The translations under genes and the position numbers were made by a program. Below the pieces are notes generated by a model. It saw only the letters and a program-made list of their open reading frames with translations. It made no database searches and was not told where the DNA came from. Below, piece after piece: positions 48,801 through 56,363 of a stretch of 64,000 nt of DNA. This stretch comes from Ruficoccus amylovorans (GTDB taxonomy: Bacteria; Verrucomicrobiota; Verrucomicrobiia; Opitutales; Cerasicoccaceae), in assembly GCF_014230085.1 (NCBI RefSeq), contig NZ_JACHVB010000035.1, positions 1 to 64,000 on the forward strand. The letters are read 5' to 3'. Each line of letters opens with the position of its first letter. Position 1 is the first letter of the stretch.

Positions 48801-50051
48801 CTGGACACGCCGCAGAAGGTGGGAGCGTTCTTTATGCGGCTCGTGCATGCCTCCGAGAACGCGAACCGCTATGCTGTGGCCAAGCGGGTGATGCAGGAGG
48901 GCAAGTCGAATCTGGAGGCCGCCTTCCAGGCCAAGGATGTCATCAATTTTACCTCGAAGGGCGGGAGTGTCGCCGTGCAAATCCTGACCCAGACGATTCC
49001 CTTCCTCAATGCCCGCATTCAGGGGCTTGAGCGGTTGGCCCGAGGCGGCAAAACTGCGCCCGGCAACCGGAAGCTGTTGGGGATGCGTCGCGAGTTTGCC
49101 ACGCACGGACTGATGATTATGGGTGCGAGCATGATCCTGCTGGCGCTGAACTGGGATGATGAACGCTACTGGGAACTTCCCCAGTGGGAGCGCGAGCAGT
49201 ACCACCACATTTTCATCGGCAAGGAGCATTTCCGCATCCCGAAGGCCTTTGAGGTGGGCGCGATTTTCTCGACCATCCCCGAACTGCTGATGTCTGAAGG
49301 CCATTCCAAGCAGGACAGCGACCTGACAGGCGGAATCAAGCGGATGATTACCAGCACCTTTGCCCTGGACTGGCCGCAGGTGGTCAAGCCGTTCGTGGAA
49401 ATGTGGCAAAACCGCAAGTCGTTCACGGATGCGCCCATTCTCGGACTTGGAGACCAGTTCAAGCTGCCTGAAGACCAGTACAACGAGTTCACCAGCGAGA
49501 CGGCGCGTGTCGTCGCCGACGCCATGCCCGACAATGCGCCCGAGTGGATGCGCAGCCCGAAGCGGCTGGAGGCCCTCTGGCAGGGATACACGGGGACGCT
49601 CGGCATGTATGCCATGGATATGTCCGACATGCTGGTGCGAAAAGCGGCAAACATGCCTGACTCGCCTGCCAAAAACTGGAAAGACTGGCCGGTGCTGTCG
49701 GGTATGGTTGGCCGATTCTGGCGCTCGGAGACTCCCCGCCCGAATCGCTACGTCGGGGAGTTCTACGACATGTACAACGTATTGCAGGAGGCTACCCAGC
49801 GGGCGGAATACTACCGCCGGGCGGGCAAGGTGGAACAACTCGGCAAGGTGATCGACGAAAACCTGCTGGTGCTGGACAACGAAACCGTCCTGAAGAACGC
49901 CTATGCTGACATCGCGGACATCCGCGAGGCGCAGCAAGACATCATGGCGGACCCGGTGATGAGCGCTGAAGACAAGAAAGCCGCCATGGACGAACTGACG
50001 CGCAAGCGGAATGAACTGGCGAAGCAGGCGGTGAAGGAAGTCGGCAACTGA
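42843..50051 (+). CDS. Giant polyvalent virion protein with zincin, PRTase-like and LPD38-like parts
   Basis: 2402 residues, probably ejected into the host with the DNA. In order: disordered Gln/Pro-rich region (1-280); helical, partly hydrophobic region (about 400-720, GSAAGFMLPGAAVGRL); Pro/Ala linker; module shared with the membrane protein (777-847); a metallopeptidase-like motif VTSVFHETGHVVG with H972-E-x-x-H976; a linker; a phosphoribosyltransferase-like part with VDDTLSQGGT (1305-1314) as PRPP loop; and from about 1430 a long helical domain of the large-polyvalent-protein LPD38 type (FLNARIQGLERLAR, ALNWDDERYWELPQWE, RIPKAFEVGAIFSTIPELLM). It lies between terL and portal. Functions are inferred from motifs. 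Confidence 0.8.
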   Translation: MKPYTDPDYSNPNPPPSLPSQAVSYSQPAKAVPTYFPGYVPDPQSISKQMRSTQPEREKQIQTPTAPSEADALRSAIEKRTQERDAWLKSEGRKLLNRQGEFDPDGDSPFARSIRDLSKITNRDPDRDAKVAKLEREKKALLGTHARYQDDIDYFDKRLIGIQRKEMLENARSINTPGMPRPSESQPLNLLPDPAQVMQQQQTAATAAAMDRLQANRQPVNPVNDVFAPGQMPHAGQPEGYHRVVEGQPDGSTQVKDVPPAQPVSFAQMRANAQQPRQAAVTAASGTPGATPKPRGDEFGMLRRMKAEGVTHVGSQPIDKMIRLYAGTDNEGDVKRLERWVKMNGRIGEIDAAFDYEGDGMHAGVRDSLTKERAFLQKALDRQTAKADPRLRQRYVDLTRDPTLGEKVHAGASNFAEGLGNTLVDTLDFAGRQVARGANAVGAEIDLKDNYYANYMQAMREVAAEWGPDVPDAVRKKLEDDFVTGDLSQGLGSAAGFMLPGAAVGRLSKVAGLSDKAIKLLTHGAVAVEGAAVNGNQLWHEVLDANTEIMQRAESMLANEQITQRDYDAIMAQVERQAAGAEAWGAVIGTTEAIPLGTIAGRLAKVRGADTVVGKYLNKVVTEGKTPAATWMKKQGVKALKASFEGTEEFTQEALSNTLNNLVARGDLPLADGWDKDREIYDMQTVESGQVGFVTGALLSAISQALPGKQRIRKKREGAETGKPAEATPPAEGQADPFTPAENAPEAPAGNDTAVPADGDTTAQPPQGEQEATGGQQPSSPVDTDEDMSNDGELPAKRYFAQAQTADGQTVTLESLDSPMDINRQATEQGLTIQGTIKSELVEPDPATQEVAPATQEVAQSEMATNEQSGFVPAVDPATPSGRRTIAIGEAVGLSEQGQRAVKQAFDIVFQERPELADSLNVELVSDADFKQRFGQSSAGVQVESDGDGVSIVLNREHPSMQGDKAVTSVFHETGHVVGRALDGFIAEEWGKLSAQQRKAAAAQYSQALSEMPEAELADSYQARQEWFTYQWHRLATGEVNAAQLAKEGYPKQFVQKLQQLVEQFRALVKDWIGDANLSTEALDKRIREILGNYKSTLAEQNAPAGERQTGKPSMREPKPAAKQAASSVSGRKQVSPKAGKPSSTSTAMKELRSPDSAASNAPSANEPTTIRIARQKLPDVIIAHPLATATAHPDYKAAKLGDIDAAYRLARDLVDDTVIERVRESLGSNLDSTVIGVRAQEGQGDNMIPLMVADRLAQALGLELDSSIYQSNRPERTKKDGLDRIFSQVEFAGPVVKDGKYFMVDDTLSQGGTFMGLASHIEANGGEVIGAFTLTGKQYSRRLQLSDPVLKKVREKYGDLEAQFRQATGYGFDALSESEARYLATFKQADRVRDRILEEADASSAGKGKGTGRDGSSEGSEGVALFAPSDGMTEEQRAVYQRVNASLEDKRSYRQRFLDWRNRVLNYDLFREKVVDDLHGIRRMAREIYGEGADFHLDAIDHPWKMAHLTRELGDIMSAWMERGTYRMEKSGDISHNEKSKGFAQIIEPLEAYEHKNPETGKAEKLNLLPSWESYVSAYRADRLLEEGREHNFGFDRAGYDAAIAEGKDVEPIQFWDAKRAREEIDAALSLAKTYPVLEKVRKEYAQWNKALLDFAESAGIIDPEKRKQWDNQDYVPFFRVAEEAEVEAEMVRTGKVTGPKGRETLRHRIYPKRLKGGFGQVAVLENITMNMQYLLQSSLVNQTKQKVADLGVRDNRFIEREPVKPTAFKTDKKELLTRLAEERYEELKAAGELPARWKGKSDFVKNIVSRAMAGDFAALGIDAGTLDAQISLWRAQAPTAPNIMTVMVKGKPQYFKVNDPMLLRSVIAMGPENYKKFLDKVLKYLGIPKKILTNMVTLNPGFFLVSNPARDTVAVWVQQHQKMKLGVDAAKGWAEAMKKEGRLANTLSGAGAGGGTYHALTTSQARKAIAKMTKRQRQAYRSSLLDTPQKVGAFFMRLVHASENANRYAVAKRVMQEGKSNLEAAFQAKDVINFTSKGGSVAVQILTQTIPFLNARIQGLERLARGGKTAPGNRKLLGMRREFATHGLMIMGASMILLALNWDDERYWELPQWEREQYHHIFIGKEHFRIPKAFEVGAIFSTIPELLMSEGHSKQDSDLTGGIKRMITSTFALDWPQVVKPFVEMWQNRKSFTDAPILGLGDQFKLPEDQYNEFTSETARVVADAMPDNAPEWMRSPKRLEALWQGYTGTLGMYAMDMSDMLVRKAANMPDSPAKNWKDWPVLSGMVGRFWRSETPRPNRYVGEFYDMYNVLQEATQRAEYYRRAGKVEQLGKVIDENLLVLDNETVLKNAYADIADIREAQQDIMADPVMSAEDKKAAMDELTRKRNELAKQAVKEVGN
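45172..45382 (+). repeat. Copy B of the 211-bp inverted duplication
   Basis: In frame within the giant polyvalent gene; aligns gap-free with the minus strand of 30904-31114. The encoded module runs from the SSPVD...DMSNDGELPAKRYFAQ start to VEPDP. After the module the two proteins diverge completely. Confidence 0.9.
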
Positions 50052-50089
50052 TGGGGGCCATTCGGCGCTCCGGGTACATCCCTTAGCAC

Positions 50090-52153
50090 GTGAAATCGAA
50101 CGTACAGATCAGCGAGACGCAGCTATCGGGGCTGAAGGCGTACCTGGAGCGTCGGGAAACCTCGCTGCGCACAGACAACCGCCAGCGGATCAACGCGGAC
50201 CGCAAGAGCATCCTCGATTACCGTAACTGCAAGGACCGAAAGAGCGGCGTGTTCGCGAAGGAAAATCTGTCCTGGCCGCTGCTCTCGATGGTGGTTGACC
50301 ACTTCATCGTGCGTACGGAGGACGAGATAACCGGTACCGCCCCTTATTTCAACTTCAAGCCTGAGGGGATGTCGGATGCGGACAAAGCGCTGGCTGCCGA
50401 CAAGTATTTCCGCTTTCGCCTGGACAAGATGGGGCAGCTACGGGCCCGGATTGAGGACGCATATTTCCCGATTTTCACGCAGCGGGCCGCGATATTCAAA
50501 GCGACCTACGAGGAGATTTACGACGAGTGGGAAGAGCGGGGCCGGCTGGTTCTGCATGACGCGGATGGCCCGATTGAAGTGCTTGACCGCGGCATTGACG
50601 ATACCCGTTACATCCTTTTCGGGGATGAGGAGTGGGTTCCGCAGTCGGAGCCGGTGATAATGGAGCCTGGCCAAGAGCCTGTTGTGACCTCGTACCGGCT
50701 TGCCATTGACCCCTCAATTGAAATCCCGGCCGAGTTGTACGAAGCCGACCCGGGAGACCCCGCGTGGGAAGATTCCCCCTATCAGTGGGCCGCGCTGGAT
50801 GAGCCTATCCGCTTCCGCGAGTATGCTTTTGCCGGGCCGCGTAGCGATCAGGTGGACTACGACCGCTTTTTTGCCCCGAGCAAGATTCGCTGTCTGACGG
50901 AAGCCGACGCGCTGTTCGAAGAGTACGACAAGCCGCTGCACTGGATTCGCGACCGGTGGATGAAACGCAAGGGCATGGACTGGGCGAGCTTCGAGGCCAA
51001 CCTGAAAGCACAGGGCCAGACGGGCACCAGCGGCGAAGACGCTATCAACGGGGAAACCTTCCGCGACAAGGCCGACAAGGAGGGCGAAACGCAAATCGAA
51101 GATGCCGAGGAAACCCCGTTTAGGATTCAGGAATGGTGGATCGAACGCGATGTGCTGGGGTGGGGCAAGCCGCAGCGGCTGGTTGTCTGGCGCGAGAAGC
51201 AGAGCGGCGAAATCATCCTGGTTGAGTTCGCCGCGGTAGTCATGCCGGACCGGCGCGGGCGCATCCCTTATGACGCCATCGCTATCTGGAAGCAGGAGGA
51301 ATACTGGTGGGGTTACTCGCTGCCGGAAATGCTGGACCAGTATCAGGACCAGGTGGACAAAATTTTCAATGCCTGGCTGTTCCGCAGCAAGATCCAGAAC
51401 GGTTCCCTGATAGGCGTCAAACCGGACAAGACGATTGGTGGCGTGAAGCCTGAGGATGTGCAGCCCTTCGAGACGGTGGAACTGCAGGCGGACGCGAACA
51501 TCGACGACTGGCTCCAGATCAAGAATTTTCCCCAGACCGATGCCCGGACCGCTGAGTTGATGGGCATGATTATCCAGGCCGTTCAGCTTTGGCTGGGGGT
51601 GAGCAACATTGCCCAGGGCGACCTTTCGAACACCAAGACCAACACAACGGCCTATGGCGTGGACGCGACTTTACGGGAAGCCGGAAAGCTTTCCCGCCGG
51701 TGGACGCGCCGCATCATTCGCGGGCTGACCTCGCACATCCGCAAGCTGGTGATGATTGAGGTAGCGACGATGGATGAAGTCATGGCCTACGCTTACACCG
51801 AAGGCAACGAGGAGTTTATCGGCTGGATGAAGCGGGCTTCCCTCCAGACCAACGGCGCGAACATCATCGACTGGGATGTGCAGGTCGTAGTCAGCCAGCA
51901 GTACACGCAGACGACGGTTGAGGCGAACCGGCTGGTGCTGGAAATCATCGAAAAGTACGCGGCGAGCGACCCGCTCATGCGTCTGCGCATCCGCCTGCCG
52001 CTCAAGCAATCGCTGATCGCGCTCGGCCACGACGAGGTTGACCAGATGCTTCCCATGCCGACCGAGCAGGAAATCGCCGCCTACCAGCAAATGCAGGCCA
52101 ATATGGCCGACCGGCTGCCGCAAGAGGGTGAAGCCCAACCGATGAGCGCATGA
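50090..52153 (+). CDS. Portal protein
   Basis: 687 residues from GTG 50090 (KSNVQISETQLSGLKAYLER). The central WWGYSLPEMLDQYQDQVDKI followed by FNAWLFRSKIQNG, and WLGVSNIAQGDLSNTKTNTT with TAYGVDATLREAGKLSRRWT, match podovirus/P22-like portal proteins, where these form the stem and crown. The dodecameric ring would dock the terminase and the tail adaptor. Context (after terL and the ejected protein, before scaffold and coat) fits. The start codon GTG has no clear ribosome-binding site. Confidence 0.85.
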   Translation: MKSNVQISETQLSGLKAYLERRETSLRTDNRQRINADRKSILDYRNCKDRKSGVFAKENLSWPLLSMVVDHFIVRTEDEITGTAPYFNFKPEGMSDADKALAADKYFRFRLDKMGQLRARIEDAYFPIFTQRAAIFKATYEEIYDEWEERGRLVLHDADGPIEVLDRGIDDTRYILFGDEEWVPQSEPVIMEPGQEPVVTSYRLAIDPSIEIPAELYEADPGDPAWEDSPYQWAALDEPIRFREYAFAGPRSDQVDYDRFFAPSKIRCLTEADALFEEYDKPLHWIRDRWMKRKGMDWASFEANLKAQGQTGTSGEDAINGETFRDKADKEGETQIEDAEETPFRIQEWWIERDVLGWGKPQRLVVWREKQSGEIILVEFAAVVMPDRRGRIPYDAIAIWKQEEYWWGYSLPEMLDQYQDQVDKIFNAWLFRSKIQNGSLIGVKPDKTIGGVKPEDVQPFETVELQADANIDDWLQIKNFPQTDARTAELMGMIIQAVQLWLGVSNIAQGDLSNTKTNTTAYGVDATLREAGKLSRRWTRRIIRGLTSHIRKLVMIEVATMDEVMAYAYTEGNEEFIGWMKRASLQTNGANIIDWDVQVVVSQQYTQTTVEANRLVLEIIEKYAASDPLMRLRIRLPLKQSLIALGHDEVDQMLPMPTEQEIAAYQQMQANMADRLPQEGEAQPMSA

Positions 52154-52464
52154 GCAACCGACGCATTCTTACGAACGGGGTCCGGCTGAAGCCGTCCGAC
52201 TTCAGCCCACAGGAGCGTCACGCCCATCTGGCCGCGCTCCAGACCCACCCCGGATGGGAAATCTTTGTGGCCGAGTACGAGGACGCGCTCCGGGCGATGT
52301 CAGAAAAGGCGCTTGGGATCGACCTTGAAACGGAGAGGCGCGAGCGGATGGTGACAGCCTACCATGAGGCCAAAACGACCTTTCACCCGGAGGCGATTGT
52401 ACGAACCGGGATTAAGGTGGCCGAGACAGAGCGCAACCGCCTGCGTCAAGCGAGTCTTGACTAG
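52150..52464 (+). CDS. Hypothetical small protein downstream of portal
   Basis: 104 residues (MSNRRILTNGVRLKPSDFSP...), helical, highly charged C-terminus. ATGA overlap with the portal stop, so it is coupled to it; a minor head protein or assembly factor is possible. Confidence 0.55.
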   Translation: MSNRRILTNGVRLKPSDFSPQERHAHLAALQTHPGWEIFVAEYEDALRAMSEKALGIDLETERRERMVTAYHEAKTTFHPEAIVRTGIKVAETERNRLRQASLD

Positions 52465-52500
52465 ATTGGCAACCGATACGCCCGAAAACCGTCTGCGGGC
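52464..52500 (+). promoter_or_regulatory. Late-gene leader motif, copy 2, with hairpin
   Basis: GATTGGCAACCGATACG (52464-52480) is followed by a clear hairpin: CGATAC-GCCCG (52474-52484) pairs with CGGGC-A-GTATCG, with one bulged A. The hairpin ends a few bases before ATG 52513. A role as a promoter, an RNA-binding site or a translational control element cannot be told apart from sequence. Confidence 0.65.
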
Positions 52501-52512
52501 AGTATCGGCGCA

Positions 52513-52851
52513 ATGAGACGTTCAACCTCTTCGCAGAAGATCACCATCGCCGGGGCCGGAGCGTCCCAGCCGGTCGAGCTTGGACCCAGTGCCAGCTTTG
52601 TGCTTGTCGCCGCTGCCACCATCGCAAGTGGAACCATCGTTGTGCAGCCGCAGGCCTGCATCGGTGGACGGTGGGCGGATTATGGAGACGCGATCACCGT
52701 CAGCGCGGAAGAGCCTGAATCGGCCATCGTTGAAATCCCCAACCGGTGCTTTCGCTCACTGCGCATGAAGGTGACGGCAAACACGGCGGTCGATAGCGAA
52801 GCCGCCAGCGTACCGCTTGACTGGCATTTTGAGTCTCCGCCCGCCGCCTAA
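52513..52851 (+). CDS. Small beta-rich protein, putative head decoration or tail component
   Basis: 112 residues (MRRSTSSQKITIAGAGASQP...), with regular beta-strand-like segments (FVLVAAATIASGTIVVQPQA; SAIVEIPNRCFRSLRMKVTA). Size and composition fit a decoration or neck protein. Preceded by the leader motif. Confidence 0.5.
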   Translation: MRRSTSSQKITIAGAGASQPVELGPSASFVLVAAATIASGTIVVQPQACIGGRWADYGDAITVSAEEPESAIVEIPNRCFRSLRMKVTANTAVDSEAASVPLDWHFESPPAA

Positions 52852-52869
52852 CCATCAACATTTCCAGCT

Positions 52870-54543
52870 ATGAACGAGCCGCAATATATCCTGTTTCCTG
52901 TTCGCAGCGCCGAGCAGGGGTATGTCCGCCCGGAGATCGGTCGAGACAAACGCAGCAACCGCATTTTTGATGCCAAGACATTCGTCTTCGACCTGACCAA
53001 TGATCGCTGGTATCGCGGTGACGGAGCGACGAAGGGAGGTGTAGATCTTAAGTCCGAACCGCTTTATATTTCATCTGCCGACGCTCGCTATCTGCGGCAG
53101 GCGCTCAACCTGTCCGACTTGCCTGATAAGCTCGCCGCCCGCACCGCCCTCGACGTGTACAGCAAACCGGAAGCGGGGCTCATGGCCGATTGGACGCCTT
53201 ATGTCTCGCCTCCCGCTGGCAGTTGGTGGGCGACTCCGGGGAATTTCGATAATCAGGTCATCAGGCGGCCAGACGGAACGTTTGAGCTGGCCCGCGATTT
53301 CGATGCCTACTGGGAAACAGCCACGCGCGGACTAACGGTCACTGAGCTTTTCATCGACGCCGAAAACGGCGATGACGTGACTGGCGATGGCCTGACATGG
53401 GGAACGGCATGGAAAACATTAGCCAAGCCGGGCGCTGAAACTTCAAATTGGACAAGCGTTCAGGCGGTGATCCTTAACATTCGCGGCACTTTCGACTGGC
53501 TGGCGATGTGGTCTATCACTGGAGTCGATCCCGCGAAGCCGCTCATGGTGCGCGGCCACGGAGAGGCTCGGGTTGCGGTCTCAGTCGCTGCGAGCACAAT
53601 CACCTGGACGCAGGAGAGTTCCCCGAACACGGATGTCTGGGGGTTTGACTATTCTGCTCAATCAGCTCCGGTGGGCGCACGCACACCTAATGGCGTCTAT
53701 GACCCCGGACAGCTTGATGCCTTCGGGGATTACACAAGCTATAGCTCAGCCGAAAGCATTGAAGAGTGTCAAGCGTCGCCGCAGAGCTTCTTCTTGGACA
53801 CGGTAAACTCGAAGTTTTATGTCCACACCGCCACCGATCCGTCCAGCACAAGTGCAGCCGTGAGCGTGGATCGTTGCGGGCTGGCATTGGGCACAAATGC
53901 GCAGACGTTCCTGGACAGCATCACGATCGAAGGCGGTTGGGCTTCCATCATCACCGGCTCGTCAACGACGATGCAGTCCCTTTTTTACCGTCGCTGTAAA
54001 TTCACCTCTACCTTTCCTGATCCCGCCGGAGTGCAGTCTGGAAATGCGATGAACTTCACCCCGTCCCCGAACGGTCTTTGTATCGGGTGGGACAGCATCG
54101 CGACGAAAGCATGGAAGGACGGCTTCTCCTACAGCGGCACGAACACGGTGGTCGAAGTCCGCAATATTGGCCGAAGTAACGGCGTTGATGTCGCGGGGAC
54201 GGCGCACAACGGCACCACGGGCCACGGTGCTATCCGTGCTCTCTTATTGTCCGGCCAGTATTATAAAAACCTTAACCGCAACGTTCACTACGTGCAGACA
54301 TCGACACTCTGGGCCATTGGCTGCGCCGCTGGAGATGCCACCACCGACCTAACCGATGCCGATCAATCTGTGGATTGGTTCGTGAGCTTCACCGGAGGGG
54401 GCGTCACTGCATGGCTGGATCGCTGTGTCCGATTCGGAAATTCGCTCCATCCTCTGATGGTCATCGACGGTACCGTCCGCGTGCGCAACTGCAACTTCCA
54501 GCCCGCCGACTTCACCGGCGGTGGGTCGGCCTACAGCTATTAA
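52870..54543 (+). CDS. Tail fibre/tailspike protein with a beta-helix domain
   Basis: 557 residues. The N-terminal 140 (MNEPQYILFPVRSAEQGYVR) probably attach to the tail. From ELFIDAENGDDVTGDGLTWG, then TAWKTLAKPG, the sequence has the opening of pectin-lyase-like right-handed beta helices, followed by many short Asn/Gly/Ser turns (SITIEGGWASIITGSSTTMQ; GTVRVRNCNFQ). It probably binds and possibly degrades host surface polysaccharide. Catalytic residues cannot be assigned. It ends in the small gene at 54548. Confidence 0.75.
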   Translation: MNEPQYILFPVRSAEQGYVRPEIGRDKRSNRIFDAKTFVFDLTNDRWYRGDGATKGGVDLKSEPLYISSADARYLRQALNLSDLPDKLAARTALDVYSKPEAGLMADWTPYVSPPAGSWWATPGNFDNQVIRRPDGTFELARDFDAYWETATRGLTVTELFIDAENGDDVTGDGLTWGTAWKTLAKPGAETSNWTSVQAVILNIRGTFDWLAMWSITGVDPAKPLMVRGHGEARVAVSVAASTITWTQESSPNTDVWGFDYSAQSAPVGARTPNGVYDPGQLDAFGDYTSYSSAESIEECQASPQSFFLDTVNSKFYVHTATDPSSTSAAVSVDRCGLALGTNAQTFLDSITIEGGWASIITGSSTTMQSLFYRRCKFTSTFPDPAGVQSGNAMNFTPSPNGLCIGWDSIATKAWKDGFSYSGTNTVVEVRNIGRSNGVDVAGTAHNGTTGHGAIRALLLSGQYYKNLNRNVHYVQTSTLWAIGCAAGDATTDLTDADQSVDWFVSFTGGGVTAWLDRCVRFGNSLHPLMVIDGTVRVRNCNFQPADFTGGGSAYSY

Positions 54544-54547
54544 TATC

Positions 54548-54634
54548 ATGCAAGTGCGCAAGCTCAAACGCGGGGACTACGCCCACAACACACCTGCCGA
54601 AATCGACGCAGCGTTTATCGCCGCCAACTACTAG
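54548..54634 (+). CDS. 28-residue small protein after the tailspike
   Basis: ATG 54548 opens MQVRKLKRGDYAHNTPAEID and ends AAFIAANY, 28 codons plus stop, in the gap between the tailspike and the holin-like gene. It begins 4 bp after the tailspike stop and ends 5 bp before the next ATG, which speaks for a real gene. Unknown role. Confidence 0.4.
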   Translation: MQVRKLKRGDYAHNTPAEIDAAFIAANY

Positions 54635-54639
54635 CAGCC

Positions 54640-54852
54640 ATGCCCGAGAACGAAAAGAAACAGGTATCCAAGACAGGCGCTCTCGTGGGGGGCGGCGTCA
54701 CCGGCACGGTGATCTTCGCCGTGGACAAGCTGGTGCTGCCGATCCTGAACAAGCCCTATGGCGAGTACCTGATTGCCGGGCTGGCCGGGATCGCCCTGGT
54801 GGGCGTCTTTATCGAGCGCATCGTGCGCATCAAATCCAACCAAGATCAATAA
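54640..54852 (+). CDS. Putative holin
   Basis: 70 residues with two membrane segments (GALVGGGVTGTVIFAVDKLV; EYLIAGLAGIALVGVFI), a charged N-terminus and a short basic C-terminus, the plan of a class II holin. It opens a group of lysis-like genes (54640-56363). The pore-forming role is inferred from size, topology and neighbours. Confidence 0.55.
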   Translation: MPENEKKQVSKTGALVGGGVTGTVIFAVDKLVLPILNKPYGEYLIAGLAGIALVGVFIERIVRIKSNQDQ

Positions 54853-54853
54853 C

Positions 54854-55378
54854 ATGAAAACCCGAGAATTCATCTTCCTCTCTGTGCTGGCTGCCGCCAG
54901 CTTTCTCTTTGCCGGTTGTGCCACGAGCGATCCGGCTTCCGACCGCATCAGCTACTCCGGCCAGTTCGGCGAATCCGAGGTGGATCTGGACATTGCGCTG
55001 CCCAAGGACACGAGCGGGAAAGCCTTCGTCATCGAGGGACACACGGTCGCCAATTCGCTTGAGCGCACATCCGACATCGTGGACGCCGGGGCCAAGGTGC
55101 CCGACTCGACGGCTCCGACCACGGCTAGCATGATTAACGACATCCGTGGTTACGCGGACGGATCGCCCGTACTGGAGAAGGAATTTCAGGGCTTCCGCGT
55201 GACGATGGTGGACATTAACCAGGCGAACAACCCCGAGGTGATTTCGCTGGTGGTCGAGCTAAACAAGGCGATCAGCGAGAACAATACCGCGCTCGCCTCA
55301 GAGATCGCCGGGAAAATTGCCGAAGCGATTGTGGCCGGGGTTAATCCGGCCAGCTCCGCATCTTTGCTGACCGACTAA
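54854..55378 (+). CDS. Phage lipoprotein
   Basis: 174 residues from ATG 54854. A signal peptide MKTREFIFLSVLAAASFLFA ends in the lipobox F-A-G-C, so the mature protein would be lipid-anchored at Cys21 or so. The mature part is soluble and acidic (GQFGESEVDLDIALPKDTSG...). It may have a role in lysis or in membrane or virion attachment; no family recognised. Confidence 0.65.
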   Translation: MKTREFIFLSVLAAASFLFAGCATSDPASDRISYSGQFGESEVDLDIALPKDTSGKAFVIEGHTVANSLERTSDIVDAGAKVPDSTAPTTASMINDIRGYADGSPVLEKEFQGFRVTMVDINQANNPEVISLVVELNKAISENNTALASEIAGKIAEAIVAGVNPASSASLLTD

Positions 55379-55390
55379 CATCCGCCCGCG

Positions 55391-55984
55391 ATGCTCCCCG
55401 TAGGACAAGACAGGCTCGACGACCTCCTGCAAGCCGCAGGGGTCTGGAAGCCTTATGTTTCTGACCAACCAAGGCCCTATTACTGGGGTGTGGATTGGGG
55501 GGACATTGCTTTTGAGCGCGGCTATGCGAGCGAGCTTGAGAGCAGCTTGTGGCCAAAATGGGTAGCCTCGTTGAGTGCGGAGGCCGGAGAAAAAGAATAC
55601 CGCCGGACCAAGGACTACTCGTCAGTGGACCGCATGCAGTTTTGCCCGCGTGGGGATGGCTGGTATCCGACATGGCTTGAGGATGCTGGCGACTGTGAGA
55701 ACCAGGGACACGACTTCATCACGTTCTGCGGACGCATGAACGCCTTCACGGCTCGCAAGCGCGGCATCCGGAGATTCGGGTTCGGGTTGCTCGGATTGTC
55801 CTATGTGGCGGAAGCGAAATTCGAGGACCGGCGCGAGGGCGGACATTTCCGGGTTTGCCTCGTTGATGAGCGCGACCCCAACGGTGAGCCGGGCACGCTC
55901 CGGCCCTTTGAGCAGGCGACAGGCACTTTCATGGCCCACACCAAAACAGAATGGGAGAGCGTATGGCACGTGCATGCTCGCTGA
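55391..55984 (+). CDS. Hypothetical protein, possible cysteine-peptidase/endolysin candidate
   Basis: 197 residues (MLPVGQDRLDDLLQAAGVWK). The segment GDCENQGHDFITFCGRMNAF followed about 40 residues later by EGGHFRVCLVDERD has the Cys-His order of transglutaminase/papain-like folds ('GDCED-A...H.V'). Its position between the holin-like gene and the spanin-like genes is where an endolysin is expected, and no other lysin gene is visible. Evidence is weak and purely motif-based. Confidence 0.4.
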   Translation: MLPVGQDRLDDLLQAAGVWKPYVSDQPRPYYWGVDWGDIAFERGYASELESSLWPKWVASLSAEAGEKEYRRTKDYSSVDRMQFCPRGDGWYPTWLEDAGDCENQGHDFITFCGRMNAFTARKRGIRRFGFGLLGLSYVAEAKFEDRREGGHFRVCLVDERDPNGEPGTLRPFEQATGTFMAHTKTEWESVWHVHAR

Positions 55985-56085
55985 TCCTCCTGATCCTCCT
56001 GCTCTTCCTGGCCGGTTGTTCCACCCCGCAGGACGTGGACACCTTTGAGCCTGCCCAACCTGAATTTATGGAACTTTCCGAATGA
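55963..56085 (+). CDS. Short outer-membrane spanin-like lipoprotein (Rz1-like)
   Basis: 40 residues from ATG 55963, overlapping the end of the preceding gene by 22 bp in another frame. The start MARACSLILLILLLFLAGCS ends in the lipobox L-A-G-C, leaving a mature peptide of only 22 residues, rich in Pro and Glu, similar in size to o-spanins. Its stop overlaps the next ATG (ATGA), where a membrane-anchored coiled-coil protein is encoded. Confidence 0.6.
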   Translation: MARACSLILLILLLFLAGCSTPQDVDTFEPAQPEFMELSE

Positions 56086-56363
56086 GCATCACTGAAGCCA
56101 AAGAGCAAATATCCAAGGGGCTGATTATGGCCGCTGCTTTCATCGTGGTCACAAGCGCGACTATCGGCGGCGCATGGCTCTATGGCAAGTTGGCCATCGT
56201 GGACAAGCACGAGGTGCGCCTGACGCTCGTCGAGGATCGGCTCTCGGACGTGGATAGCCTGTCAGCATCGGTGGACCGACTCAATACGGCTCTTAACGTG
56301 CAAAACGCTTTGCTCGGGCGCATCGACGAACGCCTGAAAGTCGCGGAGCGAAACGGAAAATGA
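56082..56363 (+). CDS. Membrane-anchored coiled-coil protein, i-spanin-like
   Basis: 93 residues. One N-terminal membrane helix (GLIMAAAFIVVTSATIGGAW) is followed by a periplasmic coiled coil (RLTLVEDRLSDVDSLSASVD, RLNTALNVQNALLGRIDERL). That is the design of an inner-membrane spanin, though in most phages Rz lies before Rz1, whereas here the lipoprotein comes first. ATGA overlaps at both ends. Confidence 0.6.
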   Translation: MSITEAKEQISKGLIMAAAFIVVTSATIGGAWLYGKLAIVDKHEVRLTLVEDRLSDVDSLSASVDRLNTALNVQNALLGRIDERLKVAERNGK

